Below, piece after piece: positions 25,690-32,887 of a stretch of DNA of 33,014 nt. Below the pieces are notes generated by a model, which ran no database searches, was not told the DNA's origin, and worked only from the letters and a program-made list of their open reading frames with translations. The stretch is from Acinetobacter bereziniae (GTDB lineage: Bacteria > Pseudomonadota > Gammaproteobacteria > Pseudomonadales > Moraxellaceae), in assembly GCA_009912575.1 (NCBI GenBank), contig WNDP01000038.1, forward strand, positions 1-33,014, given 5' to 3'. Each line of letters begins with the position of its first letter. The first letter of the stretch is position 1. The translations under genes were made by a program, and so were the position numbers.

Positions 25690-26880
25690 GTGAAACTAAA
25701 ACCACAAACCGCTTTAATTCATTCTCCACGGCAAGCGCCACAATATATCCATACAGTTCAACCTCCCTTATTTCGTGCATCGACAATCATATTCGAAAAT
25801 ACCGATGCACTATTTAATCGCCATTGGACTGATGATTATGACTATAGTTATGGTACCCATGGCACACCAACTACATTTACTCTTGGTGATAACATTGCAC
25901 AATTAGAAGGTGGGCAATATTGCTTGCTTACTCCAAGTGGTTTATCAGCCATTAACCTTGTGAATTCATGTTTTTTAAGCCATGGCGATGAAGTTTGGGT
26001 TGCAGACAATATCTATGGTCCAAATATGGAGCATTTGCGTAATCTTGAACAACGTTATGGAATTATCGTCAAAGTTTATGACCCTATTTGTGCTGACTCA
26101 TTTCAACCGACTGAACAAGCAAAATTAATCTGGCTCGAAGCCGCAGGTTCAGTCACGCTTGAATTTCCAGATTTGATTAATTTAGTGAAAAAAGCAAAAG
26201 CCAAAAATATACTGGTCGCTTTAGATAATACTTGGGGTGCTGGACTTGCTTTTAATGCTTTTAATTTTAGCCAAGAACATTTAGCGGTGGATATCAGCAT
26301 ACATGCGCTCACCAAATACCCTAGTGGTGGTGGTGATATTTTGATGGGTTCAGTCGTCACACAAGATCAAACTTTGCATTATCAATTGTTCCGTATGCAT
26401 GCAATACAAGGAATCTCCATATCGGGAGATGATGCTGCACAAGTACAACGTAGCCTAGCATCAATGCAATTGCGTTATCAGCATCAATCTCAAAGTACCT
26501 TAAAACTCTTAAACTGGTTAAAACAACAAGCGGTATTTGCACAGGTTTTACATCCAGCGGACTCAGACAATGTGAGTCACGCTTATTGGAAAGAAACTTG
26601 TGAAACCCAGCAAAGTGCTGGACTCGTCAGCGTTATCTTCAAACCCGAATTCGATCTCATGGCAGTTCGTAAATTTTGCGATCAGCTTCAGCTATTTAAG
26701 CTCGGATTTAGTTGGGGTGGCCCAGTGAGTCTGGTGATGTTGTATCAACTTGATCAGATGCGCCAGTTAGAACGCCCACATTTACAACGTGGGATTTTGG
26801 TCCGCTTTTGTATCGGGCTAGAAGATGCAGAAGATTTGATACAAGATATTCAAGCTGCACTTGAGGCGATTTCAATTTAA
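25690..26880 (+). CDS. metC: PLP-dependent cystathionine beta-lyase-like enzyme (MetC type)
   Basis: A 396-residue fold type I enzyme of the Cys/Met metabolism family, which normally cleaves cystathionine to homocysteine, pyruvate and ammonia. The PLP lysine is in IHALTKYPSGGGD (Lys209), the cofactor Asp in VALDNTWGAG (Asp179), and LTPSGLSAINLV marks the phosphate region. The Arg of the phosphate-binding YGR motif of E. coli MetC is Thr here (YGTHGTPTT), a variation I believe occurs in other lineages. GTG at 25690 is chosen because the protein then starts VKLKPQTALIHSPRQAP (read with Met) and GAG lies 7 bases before it; a TTG at 25678 is an alternative. Confidence 0.82.
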   Translation: MKLKPQTALIHSPRQAPQYIHTVQPPLFRASTIIFENTDALFNRHWTDDYDYSYGTHGTPTTFTLGDNIAQLEGGQYCLLTPSGLSAINLVNSCFLSHGDEVWVADNIYGPNMEHLRNLEQRYGIIVKVYDPICADSFQPTEQAKLIWLEAAGSVTLEFPDLINLVKKAKAKNILVALDNTWGAGLAFNAFNFSQEHLAVDISIHALTKYPSGGGDILMGSVVTQDQTLHYQLFRMHAIQGISISGDDAAQVQRSLASMQLRYQHQSQSTLKLLNWLKQQAVFAQVLHPADSDNVSHAYWKETCETQQSAGLVSVIFKPEFDLMAVRKFCDQLQLFKLGFSWGGPVSLVMLYQLDQMRQLERPHLQRGILVRFCIGLEDAEDLIQDIQAALEAISI

Positions 26881-26918
26881 TTTATTTCTGATTTTTTTTA
26901 ATATGGCGCTTTAATAAC

Positions 26919-26944
26919 TTCACGTATCTTTCACGATACGTGAA
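26919..26944. repeat. Perfect 10-bp inverted repeat upstream of the HerA-like gene
   Basis: TTCACGTATC (26919-26928) and GATACGTGAA (26935-26944) are separated by TTTCAC. No T run follows on either strand, so it is not a terminator. It lies about 130 bases before the ATPase start and may be an operator or a repetitive palindrome. Confidence 0.6.
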
Positions 26945-27071
26945 AAGATATTTGTCAATGAACACAGATTTACAACATCATCAAATTATGCAATTTTGTA
27001 TAACAATAAGCATATAAATACCGAGTCAAATGAATAAGATTCGAACTTAGATCAAAGCTATAGGAATAACA

Positions 27072-28631
27072 ATGGGCACACCAATCATCATTGCAAAAAA
27101 GACCTCGGATTCCACACAAGATATCGTTCTACACTCACAATTCGCCAACCGTCATGGGCTAATTGCTGGTGCAACGGGTACAGGTAAAACGGTTACCCTC
27201 AAAGTACTTGCTGAAAGCTTTTCCAGAATTGGTGTCCCTGTATTTTTGGCAGATGCCAAAGGTGATGTATCCAGTATTGCCAAAGCAGGTTCAAGCAATC
27301 CTAAATTCGATGAACGTATAAAAAGCCTGGGTATAGACAGTATTCCTTTTGCTGCGTCACCGACTATTTTTTGGGACTTATTTGGTGAACAAGGTCATCC
27401 TATCCGCACCACAATTTCAGAAATTGGCCCCTTGCTCTTGGCACAAATGCTGAATTTAAATGACACTCAGGAAGGTGTACTCTCAGCTGTGTTTCGAGTG
27501 GCAGATGATCAAGGTTTATTATTAATTGATTTTAAAGATTTAAAAGCGATGTTGACCTATGTCAGCGAAAATGCTGCTGACTTAAAAGCAGAATACGGTA
27601 ATCTCTCTCCTGCCAGCTTAGATGCAATCCAACGAAATTTGTTGGCTTTAGGCGATCAAGGCGGGCAGCGTTTTTTTGGTGAGCCAAGCTTAGATATTAT
27701 GGATTTTATTCAAACTGATGCGAATGGGCACGGATATATCAACCTCTTGGCCGCAGATAAGCTAATGAACACGCCTAAGCTTTATGCAACTTTTCTACTC
27801 TGGATGCTTTCAGAGTTATTTGAAAAGCTTCCTGAAGTGGGTGATTTAGACAAACCTAAATTGGTATTCTTTTTCGATGAAGCCCATTTATTATTTAACA
27901 ATGCCAGTCCAACATTACAAGAAAAAATCCAGCAAGTGGTTCGCCTCATTCGCTCTAAAGGCGTGGGTATTTATTTCATCACGCAAAGCCCATTAGATAT
28001 TCCTGAAAATGTATTAGGGCAATTGGGAAATCGGGTACAACATGCCTTACGTGCATTCACCCCGAAGGACCAAAAAGCCGTCAAAACAGCCGCAGATACT
28101 TTTCGTGCCAATCCTGAATTCAAAGTGGATCAAGCCATCACAGAACTCGCTGTTGGTGAAGCACTCATTAGTTTCTTGGATGAGCAAGGCACGCCTCAAA
28201 TTGTAGAGCGTGGCATGGTCATGCCTCCCTACTCCTCTTTTAGCCCAATCACACCTGATGAACGTAAAGCTTTGATGGCACAAAGTATTGTTGCGGGTGT
28301 TTATGACAATGAAGTGGATCGTGACAGTGCTTATGAAATGCTTCAACGTAAAGTGACCGACAATACACAGCAACAAGTTGCTTTCGAAGCTGCGGCACAA
28401 CAAGCCAAACAATTGGAAGAACTCGCTAAACAGCAACAAGTCCTAGACAAGCAACAAGTCAAAGAGCAAGAACGTTTACAGAAAGAGGAAGCCAAAGCCG
28501 CTGCTGCTCGTGCCAAACTAACACAAGATGTTATCGGTACATTTGCCAAGAGCGCAGCCAGAACGCTAGGTGGCCCGACAGGACAAAAACTGGTACGTGG
28601 CTTATTAGGTTCGTTATTTGGTGGTCGTTAA
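27072..28631 (+). CDS. HerA-like ATPase, DUF853 family (YjgR-like)
   Basis: 519 residues. Walker A is GATGTGKT at 33-40 and Walker B is LVFFFDEAHLLF near 264-275. Other family features are FLADAKGDVSSIAKAG and the sensor-like ITQSPLDIPENVLGQLGNRVQHALRA. From about 425 a coiled coil rich in Gln, Glu, Lys and Ala runs to residue 480, followed by a Gly-rich tail GLLGSLFGGR. The family is related to the DNA-translocating HerA/FtsK hexamers but its cellular role is not settled. AGGA lies 9 bases before the ATG. Probably monocistronic. Confidence 0.85.
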   Translation: MGTPIIIAKKTSDSTQDIVLHSQFANRHGLIAGATGTGKTVTLKVLAESFSRIGVPVFLADAKGDVSSIAKAGSSNPKFDERIKSLGIDSIPFAASPTIFWDLFGEQGHPIRTTISEIGPLLLAQMLNLNDTQEGVLSAVFRVADDQGLLLIDFKDLKAMLTYVSENAADLKAEYGNLSPASLDAIQRNLLALGDQGGQRFFGEPSLDIMDFIQTDANGHGYINLLAADKLMNTPKLYATFLLWMLSELFEKLPEVGDLDKPKLVFFFDEAHLLFNNASPTLQEKIQQVVRLIRSKGVGIYFITQSPLDIPENVLGQLGNRVQHALRAFTPKDQKAVKTAADTFRANPEFKVDQAITELAVGEALISFLDEQGTPQIVERGMVMPPYSSFSPITPDERKALMAQSIVAGVYDNEVDRDSAYEMLQRKVTDNTQQQVAFEAAAQQAKQLEELAKQQQVLDKQQVKEQERLQKEEAKAAAARAKLTQDVIGTFAKSAARTLGGPTGQKLVRGLLGSLFGGR

Positions 28632-28651
28632 TTCTTTTCAAATACAAATCT

Positions 28652-28675
28652 AAGGAGCGTTAACGCTCCTTTTTT
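28652..28675 (+). terminator. Terminator of the HerA-like ATPase gene
   Basis: The stem AAGGAGCG/CGCTCCTT has a TTAA loop and is followed by T. It lies 20 bases after the stop codon. Confidence 0.85.
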
Positions 28676-28860
28676 AATTCCCCACAGTTTAATTTGATCA
28701 CTTGATTGTGGGTTATTTGCTCTGCCTCTCCTTACGCAGCCTGAGCATATCTAAAACTTGTTTAAAAATTTTCAGAAAAAATTTAAAAATAAATCCAGTT
28801 ATTTCAATCATTAAATCTTAAGCTCAAAATAAACCATAATTATTTTATGTCTTTTTCAAA

Positions 28861-28883
28861 TAGATGTATTGCAAATGTTTTTA
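28861..28883 (+). promoter_or_regulatory. Second, weaker NsrR-type box
   Basis: The halves TAGATGTATTG and AAATGTTTTTA with one base between match about 15 of 22 positions of the 11-1-11 NsrR consensus (half-site AAGATGCATTT). It lies directly upstream of the better box, at -35. Confidence 0.45.
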
Positions 28884-28897
28884 ATAAGATATATTTT
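28869..28897 (+). promoter_or_regulatory. Probable promoter of the flavohemoglobin-like gene
   Basis: TTGCAA (28869-28874), a 17-base spacer and TATTTT (28892-28897) fit sigma-70 spacing. Both NsrR-type boxes overlap it, so an NsrR dimer would shut it off. Confidence 0.4.
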
Positions 28898-28908
28898 AAA
28901 TACATCTT
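28886..28908 (+). promoter_or_regulatory. NsrR-type operator box
   Basis: The halves AAGATATATTT and AAATACATCTT with one base between match about 19 of 22 positions of the E. coli-type NsrR consensus (inverted AAGATGCATTT). It lies 28 bases before the start codon of the flavohemoglobin-like gene, and a gene for NsrR itself is at 30289 in this window. Matched by eye; binding is inferred. Confidence 0.65.
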
Positions 28909-28936
28909 ATAAAGCCAGATAAAAAAGGTCTAGCCA

Positions 28937-29698
28937 ATGACTCCACAGCATATTGAACTTGTAAAATCTACAGTCCCTGTACTTCGTGAAAATGGTGTTG
29001 CATTAACCAGCTATTTTTATAAAAGAATGTTGGGTAATAATCCTGAGCTGAACAATATTTTCAACTTAGATAGTCAAAATTCAGGTCGCCAACCTCGTGC
29101 ACTTGCAGCAGCAGTTTTGGCTTATGCTGAAAATATTGAAAATCCTTCTGTTTTAGCAAAAGCAGTTCAACACATTACGACTAAACATGTCAGCTTAAAT
29201 ATTCAGCCCGACCAGTATTCAATTGTCGGTGAAAATCTACTTCATTCTATTAGTGAAGTTTTAGATGTGCCGATGGACTCTGAATTAATTGCTGCTTGGA
29301 AAGCTGCGTATTTACAATTGGCAGATATTTTAATCGGCGTTGAAAAGCAAAAATATGAAAATCTAGCAGCTCAAAATGGGGGCTGGACTGGTTGGAGAGC
29401 CTTTATAATTACTGCGATTGAAGTATCTGAAAACAGTAAAATATTTACTGTACAGTCAGCAGATCAGCAAGCTGTTGCGCAGGTCAATGATGGTGAATTC
29501 ATTTCAGTGAAAGTAAAAGTACCGCAAAAAGATATTGAGCAACCTCATCAATACACTGTCCTTCAGGCAACTGAAAACACTTATCAGTTTGCTGTAAAGC
29601 CTGAAGAAAATCACACTGAATATTCTGTATCGAATATTCTATTGAATCACTATCAAATCGGCGATCAAGTTAAATTGACCGCACCACAGGCAAAATAA
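28937..29698 (+). CDS. Short flavohemoglobin-like globin lacking the NAD-binding domain
   Basis: A 253-residue protein related to flavohemoglobin Hmp (about 400 residues). Residues 1-140 are a complete globin: distal Tyr28 and Gln52, proximal His84 in TTKHVSL, Tyr94 in PDQYSIVGE, and Glu136. The FAD-binding barrel follows, from GGWTGWRAFIITAIEV to IGDQVKLTAP. It then ends at the point where the NAD-binding domain should begin. The FAD motif RxYS of Hmp reads HQYT here (204-207), which may weaken FAD binding. Hmp turns nitric oxide into nitrate using NADH; this form would need another electron donor or has another role. A terminator follows 23 bases later and no missing domain remnant is seen downstream. 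Two NsrR-type boxes precede it. Its start has AAGG 8 bases upstream. Confidence 0.85.
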   Translation: MTPQHIELVKSTVPVLRENGVALTSYFYKRMLGNNPELNNIFNLDSQNSGRQPRALAAAVLAYAENIENPSVLAKAVQHITTKHVSLNIQPDQYSIVGENLLHSISEVLDVPMDSELIAAWKAAYLQLADILIGVEKQKYENLAAQNGGWTGWRAFIITAIEVSENSKIFTVQSADQQAVAQVNDGEFISVKVKVPQKDIEQPHQYTVLQATENTYQFAVKPEENHTEYSVSNILLNHYQIGDQVKLTAPQAK

Positions 29699-29720
29699 TC
29701 CCCATTACGATATTGCCGAC

Positions 29721-29764
29721 CTGTAATGTATGGATCGTGATTTACCCATACATTACGGTTTTTT
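29721..29764 (+). terminator. Terminator of the flavohemoglobin-like gene
   Basis: The 11-bp stem GTAATGTATGG/CCATACATTAC has a 12-base loop and is followed, after GG, by six T. Confidence 0.85.
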
Positions 29765-29867
29765 GATAACATCAAAATCCTAACCTTCTTGTTCATGTTT
29801 CTGCGCTTTAATTTTTGAATCAAGGTTTATACACTAAGACTCATATTGATGAAGCAGAGTTCACATC

Positions 29868-30215
29868 ATGCAACGTATCTTATTGATTTTCAGTCTAAGC
29901 TTAAGTTTGTTATCTTTTTCAGTCATTGCTCATACAGCAGAAGTAAAATCTTCTACGCAATGTAAAAATCAAGCAATCAAACAAGCCGCCAAGCTTTTAG
30001 AGTTTCATTTCGGCCCAGATGAGCGTATTGAAATTCAACCAGAAGTCAAAGCACTTCCCTCAATCATTAATCCACGTAATAAAAAGCAAAGATTCGATGT
30101 TTTGGAAGTCTGGGGCTACATATATAAAGGCCAATATCGTATGCGCTTTGAGTATTTTAGCCAAAGTGATTGCATACTCATGGGACAAGAGATTCTCGAA
30201 TATGCCAGTTTATAG
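29868..30215 (+). CDS. Small exported protein of unknown function
   Basis: 115 residues with a clear Sec signal peptide: basic MQR, hydrophobic core to about residue 20, and a likely cleavage site after AHTA (near 24). There is no lipobox. The mature part has two Cys (32 and 102), which would form one disulfide in the periplasm, and a compact basic and aromatic body (VWGYIYKGQYRMRFEYF). I recognise no family. It lies between the flavohemoglobin-like gene and nsrR on the same strand, but a terminator separates it from the former. Confidence 0.65.
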   Translation: MQRILLIFSLSLSLLSFSVIAHTAEVKSSTQCKNQAIKQAAKLLEFHFGPDERIEIQPEVKALPSIINPRNKKQRFDVLEVWGYIYKGQYRMRFEYFSQSDCILMGQEILEYASL

Positions 30216-30251
30216 ATGACATATCTTTCATTGTCCATTCACGTTAAGATA

Positions 30252-30272
30252 AGCATGCAATATGTTCATGCT
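30252..30272. promoter_or_regulatory. Inverted repeat upstream of nsrR
   Basis: AGCATG (30252-30257) and CATGCT (30267-30272) are separated by 9 bases, 16 bases before the nsrR start. It could be an operator for nsrR itself, but it does not resemble the 11-1-11 NsrR consensus well. Confidence 0.3.
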
Positions 30273-30288
30273 CAAATAATTTAAATTT

Positions 30289-30732
30289 ATGCAACTTAAC
30301 AAATTTACCGACTATGCCTTACGTATTTTAATGTACATCTCTTCCCCAAAAGATGTGCCTTATACCATTGCCGAAATTGCACAAGATCTAAATGTTTCTC
30401 AGAATCATTTGGTAAAAATTGTGCATTTCATGGGCAAGCAAGATTGGTTAATTACCACCCGTGGTAAAGGTGGAGGCTTACGTCTAAACCCAGCAATTCT
30501 TGAGTTTCGATTGGGTTATATCGTACGCATTCTACAAGGTGATGCACAAATTGTTGAGTGCAATACACCGCCATGTGTACTTCGCCCTCGTTGCGGTTTA
30601 AAAGGTATTTTAGATCAAGCCGTTGAACAGTTTTATCAAAGTTTAGATCAATATACGGTTGCGGATGTTTTAAATACGCCACCACAACAACCAACCTTCG
30701 TAAACTCTCCTATCCCAAATCTAAATATGTAA
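30289..30732 (+). CDS. nsrR: Nitric-oxide-sensing repressor NsrR
   Basis: 147 residues of the Rrf2 family. It starts MQLNKFTDYALRILMYISS like E. coli NsrR (MQLTSFTDYGLRALIYM). The winged helix carries VSQNHLVKIVHFM and TRGKGGGLRL. The iron-sulfur ligands Cys91, Cys96 and Cys102 fall in CNTPPCVLRPRC with the same spacing as in E. coli NsrR. The cluster reacts with nitric oxide and repression is lifted. Two NsrR-type boxes upstream of the flavohemoglobin-like gene are probable targets. The ATG is preceded by no strong ribosome site. Confidence 0.93.
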   Translation: MQLNKFTDYALRILMYISSPKDVPYTIAEIAQDLNVSQNHLVKIVHFMGKQDWLITTRGKGGGLRLNPAILEFRLGYIVRILQGDAQIVECNTPPCVLRPRCGLKGILDQAVEQFYQSLDQYTVADVLNTPPQQPTFVNSPIPNLNM

Positions 30733-30738
30733 ATGTAT

Positions 30739-30784
30739 AAATCTGAATTGAACTTTTTAAAAGCTATTTTTAAAGTCCAGATTT
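30739..30784. repeat. Imperfect inverted repeat between nsrR and engB
   Basis: Outer arms AAATCTG and CAGATTT enclose ACTTT and AAAGT with unpaired bases between. No T run follows on the plus strand. It may end the nsrR transcript weakly; I see nothing else in this 133-base gap. Confidence 0.3.
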
Positions 30785-30865
30785 GAATTATCTTCGTCAA
30801 AATTCGCTTGAATCTTCGACTTCCTTTATAATGCCACTTGTTTATCCATTTATTGAAGTTGAAGT

Positions 30866-31720
30866 ATGCATCGCAGCAGCGGAAAGTCTAAAAATAGTAA
30901 GGCATCAAATGCCCCTAAACAGAAAATCAGTTATGAAAAAAAGGCTGATCCTGCGATTTCAGAATACTCTACCTCATCTTTAAACTGGTTACGTAAAGCT
31001 GAATTTCTCATGAGTGCGCCAAAACTGAATCTTTGTGTAGAAGATACAGGTTATGAAATCGCATTCGCAGGTCGGTCTAATGCAGGTAAATCAAGTGCTA
31101 TCAATGCACTGACCAATCAAAAACAATTGGCTCGTGCATCAAAAAAGCCTGGCCGCACCCAAATGATCAACTTCTTTAGCCTCGGAAACCCAGATCAACG
31201 CTTAGTCGATTTGCCGGGTTATGGTTATGCTGCTGTCCCAGAAGCAATGAAAATTGTTTGGCAAAAAGAACTTGAAAATTATTTGATTCATCGCAAGAGC
31301 TTACAAGGCTTGGTTTTATTGATGGATATTCGCCATCCATTACAACATTTCGATGTCATGATGCTGGAATGGGCTTATTCGCGCCACTTGTTTGTTCATG
31401 TACTACTGACTAAAGCAGATAAGTTGAATCGTGGCCCTGCCAGTAAAGTTTTATTAGATGTGCAACAACAACTGAAAAAAATGAAGCTGAACTTTTCTAT
31501 TCAACTTTTTTCATCACTCAATAAACAGGGTTTAGAAGAACTCGCTTCTGTAATGGCTGGTCGTCTAAATTACACCTTAGATAAAACAATCGGTTTTGAT
31601 CTGGACGCTATTCCAGAAATGAGTGCTGAAGACATAGAGGATGAGTTTATAGATCATGATGCTGAATCAGATCACGATCTTGAAAATATTGATGGAAATA
31701 TAAATGAAAAACCAGAGTAA
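30866..31720 (+). CDS. engB: Ribosome biogenesis GTPase EngB (YihA/YsxC)
   Basis: 284 residues. It has a full set of GTPase motifs: G1 GRSNAGKS (69-76), G2 KPGRTQ with Thr98, G3 DLPG (115-118), G4 TKAD (182-185) and G5 SSL (216-218). EngB assists late maturation of the 50S subunit and is essential in E. coli. E. coli EngB is about 210 residues; this one has a basic N-terminal extension of about 45 residues and an acidic C-terminal tail (about 245-284, rich in Asp and Glu). The ATG at 30866 gives the long form; an in-frame ATG near 31010 (MSAPKLNL, residue 49) would remove most of the extension but keep G1. Confidence 0.9.
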   Translation: MHRSSGKSKNSKASNAPKQKISYEKKADPAISEYSTSSLNWLRKAEFLMSAPKLNLCVEDTGYEIAFAGRSNAGKSSAINALTNQKQLARASKKPGRTQMINFFSLGNPDQRLVDLPGYGYAAVPEAMKIVWQKELENYLIHRKSLQGLVLLMDIRHPLQHFDVMMLEWAYSRHLFVHVLLTKADKLNRGPASKVLLDVQQQLKKMKLNFSIQLFSSLNKQGLEELASVMAGRLNYTLDKTIGFDLDAIPEMSAEDIEDEFIDHDAESDHDLENIDGNINEKPE

Positions 31721-31769
31721 TAAATAAAAGCGGCTTTGTCTGACAAAATTCATCACATATTGATACTTC

Positions 31770-31813
31770 AATGTCCTAAATTGCTAATAACTATTTAGTT
31801 AGGACATTTTTTT
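31770..31813 (+). terminator. Terminator of engB
   Basis: The 10-bp stem AATGTCCTAA/TTAGGACATT has a 19-base loop and is followed by a run of T, 50 bases after the engB stop. Confidence 0.75.
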
Positions 31814-31864
31814 ATACTTGAATAATAAAGTGTGAAATCACCAAAGAAAAATTAGGACACTGTG

Positions 31865-32812
31865 ATGAAGTTACTCGCTAAATTAAAAAACAGTCGGATT
31901 GGATCGTCTATTCAGTACCACATCAAACCACGTAAAGTGAAGTTTGAATGGCAAGATACTCCTGTCGATTGGATTCCAAATCAGCCTTTTGTCAGCTACT
32001 TTATCAACGAAATCAACAATATTCTTCCTGCGGGTGAATTTTGGTTCTGCCGTTTATACAACCGCGTTTTACCAAAAATTACAGATGAAAAACTTGCTGA
32101 AGACGTTCGTGCTTTTATTCGACAAGAAGCCATGCATGCACAAGCCCATGTATCAGCAAATAAAGAATATTTAACTGTTCGCCATATAGATATTCAAAGA
32201 AATCTTGAAATTATGGATTTCTTATTTGGAAAATTACTGGCAAATCAACCGCTCGGTTTCAAAATTCCGAAGGTTCTTGATCATCAATGGGACTTGTTCC
32301 GTCTTGGCATCGTGGCAACTGTTGAGCATATGACCTGTGTATTAGGTAAATATGCACTTTACAATAAAAAGTGGGCTGAATTAGGCGCAGATCCAAACAT
32401 GCTTGATTTGGTCAAATGGCATGGTGCGGAAGAGATCGAACACCGCACAGTTGCATTTGACCTATATCGCCACTTAGGCGGTGGTTATATTTCACGTTAT
32501 TATCAAAGTGTGATCGTGATTGCTGCGGTATTAGGTTTATGGGTGGATGGTGCGGCACATATCATGGGACAAGATCCTCGTTTTGCTGAAAAAAAGCCTG
32601 CATTCTATAAACCTTGGATTTGGCGTGAATGGGCGAGTATTGCGCAATCTGACAATCGCTTAATGCCACATCCATTTTGGTTAGTATCACAGCAGTTGGG
32701 CTATTTAATGCCTTAGTACGATCCAGTACATGAAGCAAAAACCGAAGATGCAATTGCCTATTTAGATCAATCGCCTGCTGCAAAACGTGCTTTGCCTAGA
32801 GTTGCAGCGTAG
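31865..32812 (+). pseudogene. Metal-dependent hydrolase (PF10118 type) with premature stop
   Basis: A ferritin-like, helix-rich protein. Metal-ligand-like motifs are RQEAMHAQAH (86-95), TVEHMTCVLG (152-161) and WHGAEEIEHR (185-194), which fit the PF10118 family of predicted metal-dependent hydrolases. The frame from the ATG at 31865 meets TAG at 32714-32716 after residue 283 (LMP). It then runs on in frame for 31 more codons (YDPVHEAKTEDAIAY onward) to TAG at 32810-32812. The first TAG would be TGG (Trp) with one base change, so a nonsense mutation or a sequencing error is likely. All visible metal motifs lie upstream and may still fold. AGGA lies 7 bases before the ATG; a GTG at 31862 is also in frame. 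Confidence 0.8.
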
Positions 32813-32847
32813 AGACTGTTCAATCCTAAAAATACTGAAGTCAAAAT

Positions 32848-32876
32848 AAAAGCAGGATTTAAATCCTGCTTTTTTT
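32848..32876 (+). terminator. Terminator of the hydrolase gene
   Basis: The stem AAAGCAGGATTT/AAATCCTGCTTT is a perfect palindrome followed by T. It lies 36 bases after the natural stop and 11 bases before the right insertion sequence end. Confidence 0.8.
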
Positions 32877-32887
32877 GCTTAAAACTT

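Noticed and set aside
25858-25866. Inactivating Arg-to-Thr change in the MetC-like enzyme
   Set aside because: The PLP Lys and Asp are intact, and I believe this position varies in other MetC-type lineages, so I do not call it a defect.
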